Assembly (NCBI GenBank): GCA_963775835.1
Contig: CAVZKV010000002.1
Coordinates: forward strand, 496,001-560,000
Direction of reading: 5' to 3'
Length of the DNA stretch: 64,000 bases
Origin: AWTP1-13 sp963775835
GTDB lineage: Bacteria; Pseudomonadota; Alphaproteobacteria; Rhizobiales; Hyphomicrobiaceae
The first letter of the stretch is position 1. Each line of letters starts with the position of its first letter. Both the position numbers and the translations under genes were made by a program. A model generated the notes under the pieces. The model did no database searches and was not told where the DNA came from. It saw only the letters and a list, made by a program, of their open reading frames with translations. Of this stretch, positions 43,117-52,895 are shown piece by piece.

Positions 43117-43488
43117 CGTCCATCTCCAGTTGCTGGCCGCCATCGCGGGCTCCGGCAGCTTATGTCACAGCGCCACCGCCCCCGGCAAAGGCCTTGTGCC
43201 CGCCGTGGCCGCTTGGCGCGCCCGGGTCGGCGCTGCGCGGGGCTCGGTCAAATCCCGCGGCGCGGCGGTGGCTGCCCTTGGGTGTTTCGCCGCCGCGCCT
43301 GCGCCAGGCACGAGCCAGGCACCAGCCGGGCACGAGCCAGGCACGAGCCAGGCACGAGCCCAGGCACAAGGGTGCTGGCGTGCCAGGCGGCCCGGCAATA
43401 CAAACATGGGCAGTGAGCGCGGCATCGGCCGCGCCGGCCGAGCCGCCGCGGATAGCCTCCGGCGGCCGTCGAGAAGGAGGATGCCACC
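43117..43488. other. Divergent intergenic region with a tandem repeat
   Basis: About 370 bases between the glutathione transferase and the luciferase-like gene. It carries the 11-bp repeat array at 43305-43359 and a Shine-Dalgarno at its right end. No other gene is supported. Confidence 0.5.
43305..43359. repeat. Five 11-bp tandem repeats
   Basis: Five contiguous 11-base units of CAGGCACGAGC at 43305, 43316, 43327, 43338 and 43349. Copies 1, 4 and 5 are perfect and copies 2 and 3 have one change each; a diverged copy follows at 43360. The array is intergenic. Confidence 0.95.
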
Positions 43489-44553
43489 CTGCTACGTCTG
43501 TCGGTGCTTGATCAGTCGGTGGCCCTTGTCGATCGTCCGCACGCGGAATCGATCCACAACACGCTGGCGCTGGCGCAACATTGCGAGGCCCTCGGCTATC
43601 AGCGCTTTTGGCTTTCCGAGCACCACAACCACGGCAGTATCGTCGGCACCGCGCCCGAGATCCTGATCGCCGCCATCGCCACCACCACGCGGCAAATCCG
43701 CGTGGGCAGCGCCGGCGTGATGCTGCCCCACTATTCGCCCTACAAGGTGGCCGAGCAGTTCCGCGTGCTCGACGCCATCGCGCCGGGCCGCATCGACCTT
43801 GGCCTGGGGCGCGCGCCAGGATCGGACGGACGCACAGCCTTTGCGCTCAATCCGCTCGCCAACGAGCGCCCGGCGCAATTTCCCGGCGACGTGCGCGACC
43901 TGATGGCCTGGCTGACGGGCTCGCCGCTGCCGGAGGGCCATCCCTTCCGCCTGGTGCGGGCCTATCCGGAAGGCGAGACCTCGCCCGAGGTCTGGATGCT
44001 CGGCAGCTCCGACTATGGGGCGCAGGTGGCCGCGCATTTCGGGTTGCCCTACGCCTTCGCCTGGTTTTTCACGGACGGCCGGGGCGGTCAGGAGGCGCTT
44101 GATCTTTACCGCCAGCTCTATCAGCCAAGTCGTCGCCACCCGGTGCCGCACACGGCGCTTTGCGTCTGGGCGCTGGCAGCCGAGAGCGAGGAGGAGGCCC
44201 AGTATCATTTTGCCTCCCGCGCGCGGGTGCGTCTGTTGCGCGATCGCGGCATCTTCGCCCCGCTCGAGCCAGCCAATGTCGCCCTCGCCCATGCCTATAC
44301 GGACCTGGAGCGGGCGCGCATTGCCGAGATGCAGCGGGAGGCCTATGTCGGCACGGCCGCCGAGGTCGTCGAGCGCATCGCGGCGCTGGCGCGACGCCTC
44401 GACGTTCAGGAAATGGCAGTGGTGACATGGACCTATGACGAGGCCGCCCGCCGCAAAAGCTATCAATTGCTGGCGCGGGCGGCGGGGCTCGTTGGCCTGG
44501 GCGCCGGCCTGGCCAGCCCGTCTGCCGACCCCGGCGCGATCACGCTGTCGTGA
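43489..44553 (+). CDS. Luciferase-like flavin-dependent oxidoreductase (LLM class), probable CTG start
   Basis: About 354 residues with the LLM pattern: LSVLDQS near the start, ALGYQRFWLSEHHN, the HxxPYKVAEQFRVLDAIAPG segment and RIDLGLGRAPGSD. It is a monooxygenase-like enzyme using reduced flavin. The canonical family start (M)LRLSVLDQS is encoded from CTG at 43489, which has AAGGAGG 8 bases upstream. The first in-frame standard start, GTG 43504, would remove the conserved beginning, and the ATG at 43481 is out of frame. So either CTG initiates or the base is an error for ATG. The substrate is unknown; many such proteins in genomes are uncharacterised. Confidence 0.8.
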   Translation: MLRLSVLDQSVALVDRPHAESIHNTLALAQHCEALGYQRFWLSEHHNHGSIVGTAPEILIAAIATTTRQIRVGSAGVMLPHYSPYKVAEQFRVLDAIAPGRIDLGLGRAPGSDGRTAFALNPLANERPAQFPGDVRDLMAWLTGSPLPEGHPFRLVRAYPEGETSPEVWMLGSSDYGAQVAAHFGLPYAFAWFFTDGRGGQEALDLYRQLYQPSRRHPVPHTALCVWALAAESEEEAQYHFASRARVRLLRDRGIFAPLEPANVALAHAYTDLERARIAEMQREAYVGTAAEVVERIAALARRLDVQEMAVVTWTYDEAARRKSYQLLARAAGLVGLGAGLASPSADPGAITLS

Positions 44554-44621
44554 CTTTAGCTTTGCCCTAAAATCCCGCTACGCAGCCCTCTGGCCCAAGG
44601 CCTTGGCAAAAGGAGCCCCCC

Positions 44622-44912
44622 ATGCGCCCGCGCAAGCTTGCCGCCGCCGCGCTGATGATCGCGCTATCCCCATCGGTTGGGTGGGCGTGCGACAGCTACG
44701 ATGATGACATGTCGCTTGCCTCGGTTCTGGCGCAAGCCGTCAGCGAGGCACGTGCCAATGGAACGTTACAAGGGGCAGGGGGAACGTTGCAAGTGGGCAC
44801 GTTGCAGGGGGCCGAGGCCAAGGCGCTGGCAAGCCGGGCCGGGGCGCCGGAGCAACCAGCGCCGCCCGCGGCCGAGGGCAGCCTCGGCGCTGCGGTGGCG
44901 CCAAACTCCTAA
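44622..44912 (+). CDS. Small secreted protein with GTLQ repeats, unknown function
   Basis: A 96-residue protein with a clear signal peptide (RPRKLAAAALMIALSPSVGWA) and one cysteine right after it (ACDSYDDD). The middle contains three copies of GTLQ (GTLQGAG, GTLQVG, GTLQGAE), encoded by imperfect DNA repeats at about 44760-44815. The end is Ala/Pro-rich. An AGGAG Shine-Dalgarno lies 5-9 bases before the ATG. No family is recognised. It probably resides in the periplasm. It is convergent with phaC. Confidence 0.6.
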   Translation: MRPRKLAAAALMIALSPSVGWACDSYDDDMSLASVLAQAVSEARANGTLQGAGGTLQVGTLQGAEAKALASRAGAPEQPAPPAAEGSLGAAVAPNS

Positions 44913-44941
44913 CGGGGCGCGCCGGCGCTAGGTCGACGCCG

Positions 44942-46774
44942 CTAGCTCTTTATTTTGACATAGCGTCCCGGCGCGTCCTCGATCACGCCCAGGTTTTGGC
45001 CGGGTGTGCGCGCCTTCAGCTGTCCACCCGAGTGCTTGGCCAGCCAATCGGCGTAGTGCGGCCACCAGGAGCCCGGGTGCTCCCGTGCCCCCTCGAGCCA
45101 AGCCTCCAAGGTTGCGGTCTTCTTGTCGTTGGTCCAATACTGATACTTCGGGCGGTCCGGGGGGTTGATCACGCCGGCGATGTGGCCGGAACCCGCCAGC
45201 ACGTAGGTGACCGGGCCGCCGAACAGTTTCGAGCCGATAAACACCGACTTGGCCGGGGCAATGTGATCCTCCTTGGCGCACAACTCGTAGATCGGCAGCT
45301 TGACTTTGCCGAGATCGAGTTTGACGCCGGCGATCGACATCTGCCCGCGCGCCAGTTTGTTCTCGTGATAAAATTCGCGCAGGTAGAAGCTGTGATTGGC
45401 CGCCGGCATGCGCGTTGAATCCTGGTTCCAGAACAGAAGATCGAACGGGAACGGCTTCTTGCCCAACATGTAGTTGTTGATGATGTAGGGCCAGATCAGG
45501 TCCTTCGGACGCAGCAGGTTGAAGACGGTGGCCATGCGCGAACCGTCGAGATATCCCCGCTCGGCCATCATCTCCTCCAGCGCCTTGAGCTGGGCATCGT
45601 CGATGAACAGCATCAGGTCGCCGGCCTTGGTGAAGTCGACCTGGGCGGCAAAGAAGGTGGCGGAAGCAAATGGCTCGTCCCCGCGCGCGGCCAGATAGGC
45701 CAGCGTCGTGCCGAGCAGGGTGCCGCCGACGCAGTAGCCGATGACGTTGACCTTGTCGCTGCCGGTCTCGCGTTTGACAGCGTCGGTGGCGCTCAGGATG
45801 CCCTCGGTCATGTAGTCTTCGAAAGTCTTGTGCGCCAGGCGCGGTGTCGGGGTTCACCCAGGAGACGACGAACACCGTGAAGCCTTTGCTGACGGCAAAG
45901 CGGATGAAGGACTTCTGCGGACCGAGGTCGAGGATGTAGAACTTGTTGATCCAGGGCGGAATGATCAGGAGCGGACGCTCGATAGACGCTGTCGGTGGAC
46001 GGGGCGTACTGGATCAGCTGCAGGATGTCGTTCTGGAAGATCACCTTGCCGGGCGAGGTGGCGATGTTGCGCCCGACCTCGAAGGCCTCCGTGTCGGTTT
46101 GACTGATGCTCAGGATATCGCCGGACTTCTCCATGTCGTGCACGAGATTGGTCATGCCCTGCACGAGATTGTTGCCGCTCGAGGCGAACGTCTCGCGTAG
46201 CACCTCGGGATTGGTCAGCGGAAAGTTCGAGGGCGAGAGCGCGCTTGCCACCTGTTTGAGATAGAATTCGGCGCGCTGGCGCGTGCGCTCGTCGAGACCT
46301 TCGGTCCTCTCCAGCAGGTCTTCCAGCCAACGCGTGGTGATGAGGTAGGACTGCTTCCAGAAATCGAAGTAGGGATTGGCGCTCCAGTCGGGGTCCTTGA
46401 AGCGATTGTCCCCGGGCTCTGGCTCCACCACGGGGGGCGCCTCGCCGCCCATCAGACGCTGCATGGAGGCGGTGCCCAGTTGCAGGAAATCGCGCAACGA
46501 GCTCGCTCTGGGCCTCCACCAGTTTACCGGGATCGGCAACCCAATGCTGGGCGATCTCGCTAAACAGCTTGGTGGCCTCGGCCAGGTCGCTGGCGGCGCT
46601 CATCGGGCTCAGCTTGCCGTTGGCACGCTCGAGCAGGCCGCTCATGACTTTGCCGCCTTCCTCCATCAGCCGCAGCATGTTGCGGCCGAACTCCTCGGCA
46701 TTGCCAATGCGGTAGGCGGCAAGATCGACGTGCATGGGGATCGGACGTGGGGATTCCGGTGCTTTTTTCAGCAT
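44942..46774 (-). CDS. phaC: Class I poly(3-hydroxyalkanoate) synthase (frame interrupted three times)
   Basis: About 610 residues once three single extra bases are ignored, the normal PhaC length. The lipase-like box carries the catalytic cysteine (GYCVGGT); the aspartate and histidine are in CAKEDHIAPA and GSGHIAGVINPP; PPWINKFYILDL lies upstream. The enzyme polymerises (R)-3-hydroxyacyl-CoA into storage granules. Frame changes fall at 46498/46499 (Leu codon ct-c-g), 45984/45985 (Val gt-c-t) and 45839/45840 (Ala gc-g-c), each a third position written with two synonymous bases. I therefore regard the gene as intact in the organism. The ATG at 46774 opens LKKAPESPRP. No phaA, phaB or phasin gene is adjacent. 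Confidence 0.9.
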
Positions 46775-47003
46775 TTCTCACTCGAATGGTTGCAGGGATG
46801 GACGTCGACACGCACTCCCATCATGTCAACGCCGTTGCCACCTCTCTGGCAGCGGGATCTGATTGCAACTTGGGCTAAAAATCTCAAGTCTGGTGACTAT
46901 TTACAGGAGAATCTGGTAGGCGTTGTCAATAATCTGCCAAGACTTGCCGGCAGGGAACTGTTAACAATCGCGCCCAAAAAAGATGGGTGTTGGGGTATCC
47001 CGC

Positions 47004-47231
47004 ATGAAGCGGTTGCTGGGACGCAGGCTCGCGCTGGCCGGAATGGCTGCCATGCTGACACCGCTGGGCGGGTGTTCGGACACGCTGCCCTTTTCCCAGT
47101 TGCCCGATCTCAGCAAGTTGCCGCAAAAGGTCATGGGCAAAGACGAACAACAGCAAAAAATCAATGAGATGATCGAGCGGGGTCACACGCACCAGCTCGA
47201 GGCGGCAAAGCAGATCGAGCAGGGCAAGTAG
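47004..47231 (+). CDS. Small lipoprotein of unknown function
   Basis: A 75-residue protein starting KRLLGRRLALAGMAAMLTPL, then a lipobox LGGC at about 22-25, so it is probably lipid-anchored. The rest is polar and helical (QQQKINEMIERGHTHQLEAA). I choose the ATG at 47004, directly before the signal sequence, over one seven codons upstream. It lies between phaC, divergent, and the aminotransferase gene. No family is assigned. Confidence 0.55.
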   Translation: MKRLLGRRLALAGMAAMLTPLGGCSDTLPFSQLPDLSKLPQKVMGKDEQQQKINEMIERGHTHQLEAAKQIEQGK

Positions 47232-47329
47232 GCCCTCCGCTGGCAGCCTCGGGCGGCGCCTTGGCCCTGGCGCGGGGATAGGTTTGCGGGGCCGGGTGCG
47301 ATATTGGCAGAGTATGAGCGGTTAGTCAC

Positions 47330-48551
47330 GTGATCGAAGATTTCCATCGCATAAAGCGGCTTCCACCTTACGTTTTCGCCGAGGTCAACCGGCTCAAGGC
47401 GGCGGCGCGGGCCGGCGGCGCCGACATCATCGATCTCGGCATGGGCAACCCCGACATGCCCACGCCGCAGCATATCATCGACAAGCTGGTCGAGACCGTC
47501 GGCAAGCCGCGCACCAACCGCTATTCGGCGTCCAAGGGCATTGCTGGGTTGCGGCAGGGCACAGGCCGCCTACTATGCGCGCCGCTTCGGCGTGAAGCTC
47601 AATCCCGAGACGCAAGTGGTGGCGACGCTTGGGATCCAAGGAAGGCTTCGCCAACATGGCGCAGGCGATCAGCGCGCCCGGCGACGTCATCCTGGTGCCC
47701 GAGCCCGACCTATCCGATCCACGAGTTCGGCTTCATCATCTCCGGCGCCGCCATCCGCCACATTCCCGACGCAGCGGCGGCGACGCGGCGGCATGCGACC
47801 CGCAGGCACGAGTTCCTGCGCGGCGTCGAGCGCGCGGTGAAGCATTCAATTCCAGGCCGCTCGCGATGGTGCTGAGCTATCCGTCCAATCCCACGGCGAC
47901 GACGGCCGATCTCGACTTCTATACGGAGGCGGTGCAACTCGCCAAGAAACTCGACCTGATCATTCTCTCCGACCTCGCGTACGCGGAGATCTACTTCGAC
48001 GACAACCCGCCGCCGTCCGTGCTGCAGGTGCCGGGCGCGATGGACGTCACGGTCGAGTTCACCTCGCTGTCGAAAACCTATGCCATGCCGGGCTGGCGCA
48101 TGGGCTTTGCGGTCGGCAACGAGCGGCTGATCGCCGCGCTGGCGCGCGTCAAATCCTATCTCGACTACGGCGCCTTCACGCCGGTGCAGGTGGCGGCGGC
48201 GGCCGCGCTCAACGGCCCGCAGGACTGCGTCGACGAGATCCGCAAGATCTACAAGGCCGCCGCGACTGCCTGGTCGAAAGCTTTGCCCGCGCCGGCTGGC
48301 AGATTCCCGCCCCGGCCGCCTCGATGTTCGCCTGGGCGCCCATTCCGGAAGCCTACCGCGAGATCGGCTCGGTGGAATTCTCCAAGCTGCTGGTCGACAA
48401 GGCCGACGTGGCCGTGTCGCCGGGGCTCGGTTTTGGCGAGTACGGCGAGGGCTATGTGCGCATTGCCCTGGTGGAGAACGAGCACCGCATCCGCCAGGCG
48501 GCGCGCAACATCAAAAAGTTTCTCGCGCGCGCGCCCGAAACGCATGCATAA
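47330..48551 (+). CDS. Class I/II aminotransferase (AlaC / LL-diaminopimelate aminotransferase type; frame interrupted five times)
   Basis: A fold-type I PLP enzyme of about 406 residues when read through five single-base changes. It starts (GTG) IEDFHRIKRLPPYVFAEVN and has the PLP lysine in SLSKTYAMPGWRMGF. Extra bases lie at 47560/47561 (Gly gg-c-a), 47633/47634 (Gly gg-g-a) and 47706/47707 (Pro cc-c-g). Missing third bases lie after 47853 (Pro) and 48257 (Ala). The segment around 47775-47820 is poorly matched and may hide further errors. These enzymes aminate pyruvate or related 2-oxo acids. In alphaproteobacteria this gene usually precedes hom and glpX, as it does here. Confidence 0.85.
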
Positions 48552-48596
48552 CGTGATCCCCATTCCGCAAAAGGCATCACGTTAGTATTGGTTCGC

Positions 48597-49930
48597 ATGA
48601 GCCAGCCGTTGAAGTTGGGCATCGCCGGCCTCGGCACGGTAGGCGCTGGATTGGTGCAGCTGCTTCGAAGAGCACGGCGCCCGGCTGGCGCAGACGCTGG
48701 GTCGCGAGATCGAGATCGCCGGGGTCAGCGCCCGGTCGCGCCAGAAGCAGCGCGGCGTCAAGCTCGAAGGCATACCCTGGTTCGACGCGGCCGAACGGCT
48801 GGCAACCGATCCTGCCATCGACGTCTTCGTCGAGCTGATCGGCGGCGAGGAGGGCGTGGCGCAGCGCCGCCGTCGAGGCCGCCCTGAAGGCCGGCAAGCA
48901 TGTGGTGACGGCCAACAAGGCGCTGCTGGCCAAGCATGGCACCGAGCTGGCGCGGCTCGCCGAGAAGCGCACGGCGTCGCCCTCAATTTCGAGGCCGCGG
49001 TGGCGGGCGGCATCCCGATCATCAAGACGCTGCGCGAGGCCCTGGCCGGCAATCAGATCCGCCGCGTCTACGGCATCCTCAACGGCACCTGCAACTACAT
49101 CCTGACCCAGATGCAGGAGGAGCACCGCGCCTTCGCCGACGTGCTGAAGGAGGCCCAGGACAAGGGCTATGCCGAGGCCGATCCCACCTTCGACATCGGC
49201 GGCTTCGATACCGCCCACAAGCTCGCTCTGCTGACCAGCCTGGCGTTCGGCACCCGCGTCGCGCTCGATCAGATCCACGTCGAGGGCATCCAGACCATCA
49301 CCCAGGCCGACATCGAGGCGGCCGACGATCTGGGCTACCGCATCAAGCTGCTCGGCGTGGCCCTGCATGACCGAGAGCGGCATCGAGCAGCGCGTGCATC
49401 CGGCCATGGTGCCCAAGCATTCGGCCATCGCCGAGGTCTCCGGCGTCACCAACTGCGTCGCCATCGATGGCGATTTCGCCGGCAACGTGCTGCTGGCTGG
49501 CCCGGGCGCCGGCGCCAGGGCGACGGCGTCGCGCGGTTGCTAGCGACATCCTCGACATCGCGCGCGGCGCCTTCGCTCCGCCTTTCGGCGTGCCGGCGGC
49601 GCGAGCTCAAGCCCTACAAGCGCGCCAAGCTCGGCCAGCACCAGGGCGCCTACTATGTGCGCCTGTCCGTGTTCGACCGCCCGGGCGCCATGGCCAGCAT
49701 CGCCGGGCGCATGGGCGAGCGCGGGGTCTCGCTCGAAAGCATCGTGCAGCGGCGTCCGCGCTGGGCGCAGCCCGGCATCGACGCGCGGCCCAAGCCCGGC
49801 GCGCCGACCGCCGTGATCCTGATCACGCATGAGACCACGGAAGAGGCCATTCGCGGCGCGCTCGAGCGCCATCCACAAGGACGGCAACGTGTCCGAGCCG
49901 CCGCAGATGATCCGGATCGAGCCGCTGTAG
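48597..49930 (+). CDS. hom: Homoserine dehydrogenase (frame interrupted seven times)
   Basis: About 443 residues when corrected. It has an N-terminal Rossmann fold (GIAGLGTVGAGLVQLL), VTANKALLAKHG, the active-site region YGILNGTCNYIL, LVAIDGDFAGN-like substrate loop, and a C-terminal ACT domain (YYVRLSVFDRPGAMASIAGR) for feedback control. It reduces aspartate semialdehyde to homoserine for threonine and methionine. Extra bases lie at 48665/48666 (Leu), 48861/48862 (Ala), 49365/49366 (Leu), 49531/49532 (Ser), 49601/49602 (Ala) and 49869/49870 (Arg). A third base is missing after 48966. The density of synonymous-position changes argues for consensus error rather than gene decay. It starts 45 bases after the aminotransferase stop. 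Confidence 0.92.
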
Positions 49931-49967
49931 GGCTTATTGCGCTGTTTGCGAAGGTAGGGAGAGCACG

Positions 49968-50977
49968 ATGATCAACAGCATCCAAGGCCATGACGTCGTG
50001 GGTGGGCTCGATCGCGTCTTGGTGCTGGAGGTCGCGCGCGTGACGGAGGCGGCCGCCATCGCCGCGGCGCGACTGCGTGGGCGGGGCGACGAGAAGGCTG
50101 CCGACAAGGCGGCCGTCGACGCCATGCGCCAGCGAGCTGGGCAAGGTCCACATCAAGGGCCGCGTCGTCATCGGCGAGGGCGAGATGGACGAGAGCCCGA
50201 TGCTCTACATCGGCGAGGAGGTGGGCCTCGGCGACGGCCCGGAGGTCGACATCGCCGTCGATCCGCTCGAGGGCACCACGATTTGCGCCAAGGCCATGCC
50301 GAACGCGCTGGCCGTGCTGGCGATCGCCGAGCGCGGTGGGCTGCTGAACGCGCCGGACATGTACATGAACAAGATCGCCATCGGTCCGGGCTATCCCGAC
50401 GGCATCATCGATCTTGACGCGCCGCCGGCGGAGACCTTGCACGCCATGGCCAAGGCGCGCGGCGTGCCCGTTTCCGAAATCACCGCCTGCATTCTCGACC
50501 GGCCGCGCCATGCCGAGCTGATCGCCGGCGTGCGCAAGGCCGGCGCCGGCGTGCAGCTCATTCCCGACGGCGACATCGCCGGCGTGATCTGGACCACGGA
50601 TCCGAACGAAACGGGCATCGACATTTACTTCGGCATCGGCGGTGCGCCGGAGGGCGTGCTGGCCGCGGCGGCGCTGCGCTGCATCGGCGGCCAGATGCAG
50701 GGCCGCCTGCATCCCCTGAAAAAGGAGGAGGAGATCGCGCGCCGCCGCCATGGGCGTCAGCGATATAAGGCGCAAGTACGACATGCACGAGATGGCCTCC
50801 GGCGACGTGATCTTCTCCGCCACCGGCGTTACCGACGGCTCGCTGCTGGACGGGGTGCATTTCCGCGGCGATTTCGCCGAAACCGAAACGGTCGTGCTGC
50901 GCTCCAAGACCGGCACCGTGCGCCGTATCAAGACCACCTTTCGCATGCTCGGCACCAAGGCCTCGCCGGGAATTTAG
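49968..50977 (+). CDS. glpX: Class II fructose-1,6-bisphosphatase (frame interrupted twice)
   Basis: About 335 residues after ignoring two extra bases. It has the metal-binding segments IGEGEMDESPMLYIGEEVG and VDPLEGTT, plus MASGDVIFSATGVTDGSLL near the end. It removes the 1-phosphate of fructose-1,6-bisphosphate in gluconeogenesis. Extra bases lie near 50129-50133 (after residues DAMR) and at 50739/50740 (Ala gc-g-c). The extreme C-terminus is atypical and may contain another error. It starts 37 bases after hom. The recJ gene that often follows glpX in related bacteria is not here. Confidence 0.9.
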
Positions 50978-51157
50978 ACGGCGCGCGCGCGGCTGGGCGC
51001 TGCCTACAAGGCCAACGCCACGCTGCCACGTTCATGCCACGCCAAACCCCGCGAGACCGTAAGCCCCGGAGCTTTGTTGTGGGCATGGGGTTGATGTTTG
51101 GTCTAAGAAGGGTCGAGGCTTGCGTTGGTGAAGCCCTGATCAGCACCGAGGATTGCA

Positions 51158-51790
51158 ATGATCGATCTTTATACTTGGTCGACCCCGAACGGCCGCAAGG
51201 TTTCCATCATGTTGGAGGAATGCGGCCTCGAGTACCGCGCCCATGCGGTCAACATCACCAAGGACGAACAGTTCAAGCCGGATTTCCTGAAGATCAGTCC
51301 CAACAACCGCATTCCAGCGATTATTGATGGCGACAACGGCCGCTCACTGTTCGAGTCGGGTGCAATCTTGCTCTACCTGGCGGAAAAGACGGGCAAGTTT
51401 TGGCCCCAGGATCCCGACCGCCGCTGGCAGACGGTCGAGTGGTTGATGTGGCAGATGGGGGGTATCGGCCCGATGATCGGGCAGGTGCATCACTTCGTGC
51501 GCAACAACAAGGGCAAGTCGCCCTACGCGGAGGAGCGCTACGTCAAAGAGACGCACCGCCTCTATGGCGTGCTCGACAAGCGGTTGGCGGAGCACGCGTA
51601 CGTTGCCGGCGTCTACAGCATCGCCGACATGGCGATTTGGCCCTGGATTTCACGGTTCGAGTGGCACACCGTCGACCTCAATCAGTACGCCAACGTGGCC
51701 CGCTGGTATAAGGCGATCGCGGCGAGGCCGGCGGTGGCGCGGGGCTACGACGTTCCCGTCAAGCAGCTCGGCATCCCCATGCCGGCCTGA
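51158..51790 (+). CDS. Glutathione S-transferase, YfcG/GstB-like
   Basis: A 210-residue GST with DLYTWSTPNGRKVSIMLEE at the start. The TPNG(R)KV segment is typical of the nu-class YfcG/Ure2p group, which has disulfide-bond reductase activity. GNN-type RIPAIIDGD (cis-proline) and ESGAILLYLAEKTGKF follow, then a helical domain with SIADMAIWPWI. It is probably cytosolic. It is followed 29 bases later by a DapA-family aldolase gene in the same direction. It differs clearly from the GST at 42430. Confidence 0.9.
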   Translation: MIDLYTWSTPNGRKVSIMLEECGLEYRAHAVNITKDEQFKPDFLKISPNNRIPAIIDGDNGRSLFESGAILLYLAEKTGKFWPQDPDRRWQTVEWLMWQMGGIGPMIGQVHHFVRNNKGKSPYAEERYVKETHRLYGVLDKRLAEHAYVAGVYSIADMAIWPWISRFEWHTVDLNQYANVARWYKAIAARPAVARGYDVPVKQLGIPMPA

Positions 51791-51819
51791 TCGACAGTCT
51801 TGCAAAAAAGGGTTCTCCC

Positions 51820-52746
51820 ATGCAGCAGCAAAGGCATTTTTCGGGCGTCATCGCCCCGGTCTTGACGCCGTTCGGCGAGGACGGCGGCCCGGACGCGGAG
51901 CGGTTCGTTGCGCATTGTCAATGGCTGATGCAGGAGGGCTGCACGGCGCTTGCCCCCTTCGGCACCACCAGCGAAGGCAACTCGCTGGGCGTGGACGAGC
52001 GCATGGAGCTGTTGGAGGAGCTGGCCGATAGCGACCTCGATGCGGGCAAGCTAATGCCCGGTACCGGATCGTGCTCGCTGGCCGATGCCATTGTGCTGAC
52101 GCGCCATGCCGTCGATCTCGGCTGCGGCGGCGTGCTGATGCTGCCGCCCTTCTACTACAAGGCGCCCAATGAGGACGGCTTGTTCCGCTTTTTTTCGGAG
52201 GTGATCGAGAACGTGGGCGATGATCGCCTCAAGGTCTACCTTTATCATATTCCGCCCGTGGCTCAGGTCGGCTTCTCGCTGGCGTTGATCGGGCGCCTCA
52301 TCAAAGCCTTTCCCGATACGGTGGTGGGCCTCAAGGATTCTTCCGGCGATTGGAGCAACACGGCGGCCATTCTCGACGCTTATCCGCAATTCGAGGTGTT
52401 TCCCGGCTCCGAGATCTTTCTGTTGGATGGTCTGCGCAAGGGTGCGGCGGGCTGCATCTCCGCCACCTGCAACGTCAGCGCCGCGGCGATCCGCAATGTC
52501 TACGACAACTGGCGCTCCGCCGATGCGGACCGCCTGCAGGGCGACATCACCGCCCTGCGCAAGGCGATCCAGGCCTACCCGATGATCCCGGCTCTCAAGG
52601 CGATCATCGCCCACTACCGCCAGGATCCCAGCTGGGCCCGGCTGCGGCCACCCTTCACCGACCTGTCGGCGGCCGACGCCGCCAAGGCCATCCAAACGCT
52701 GGCGGAGGCGCACGGCTTCAGGCTCGATTTTGCCAAGGCGGCCTAG
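51820..52746 (+). CDS. Dihydrodipicolinate synthase/N-acetylneuraminate lyase family aldolase
   Basis: A 308-residue class I aldolase. The pyruvate-binding GTTSEGNSL, the catalytic tyrosine in YLYHIPP and the Schiff-base lysine in VVGLKDSSGDW are present. The family includes DapA, sugar-acid dehydratases and aldolases; the sequence deviates from true DapA, for example in lacking a typical lysine-inhibition site, so a catabolic role with another 2-oxo acid is likely. It may share a transcript with the upstream glutathione transferase. The start ATG lies a few bases after a weak purine-rich stretch. Confidence 0.86.
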   Translation: MQQQRHFSGVIAPVLTPFGEDGGPDAERFVAHCQWLMQEGCTALAPFGTTSEGNSLGVDERMELLEELADSDLDAGKLMPGTGSCSLADAIVLTRHAVDLGCGGVLMLPPFYYKAPNEDGLFRFFSEVIENVGDDRLKVYLYHIPPVAQVGFSLALIGRLIKAFPDTVVGLKDSSGDWSNTAAILDAYPQFEVFPGSEIFLLDGLRKGAAGCISATCNVSAAAIRNVYDNWRSADADRLQGDITALRKAIQAYPMIPALKAIIAHYRQDPSWARLRPPFTDLSAADAAKAIQTLAEAHGFRLDFAKAA

Positions 52747-52895
52747 GACACCCACCGGCGCGCAGCCCGCGCGCCGACGGCTTGGGCCCATCCCTTGACC
52801 ATCCAGGCGGCGCCGGTCACCGCGTCGGCGGTCGAAGCCACGTCCGGGCGTAAGCGGGCAGGTCGAGGCGACGGGGATGCCGTGCGCTCGAGCGG

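Noticed and set aside
43481..43488. ATG right after AAGGAGG as the start of the luciferase-like gene
   Set aside because: It is out of frame with the protein and touches the Shine-Dalgarno without spacing.
45839..50740. Pseudogenes or programmed frameshifts in phaC, aminotransferase, hom and glpX
   Set aside because: Several are central metabolic genes, active-site motifs are intact, and the indels fall at synonymous third positions. No slippery sequences or stimulatory structures repeat at the sites.
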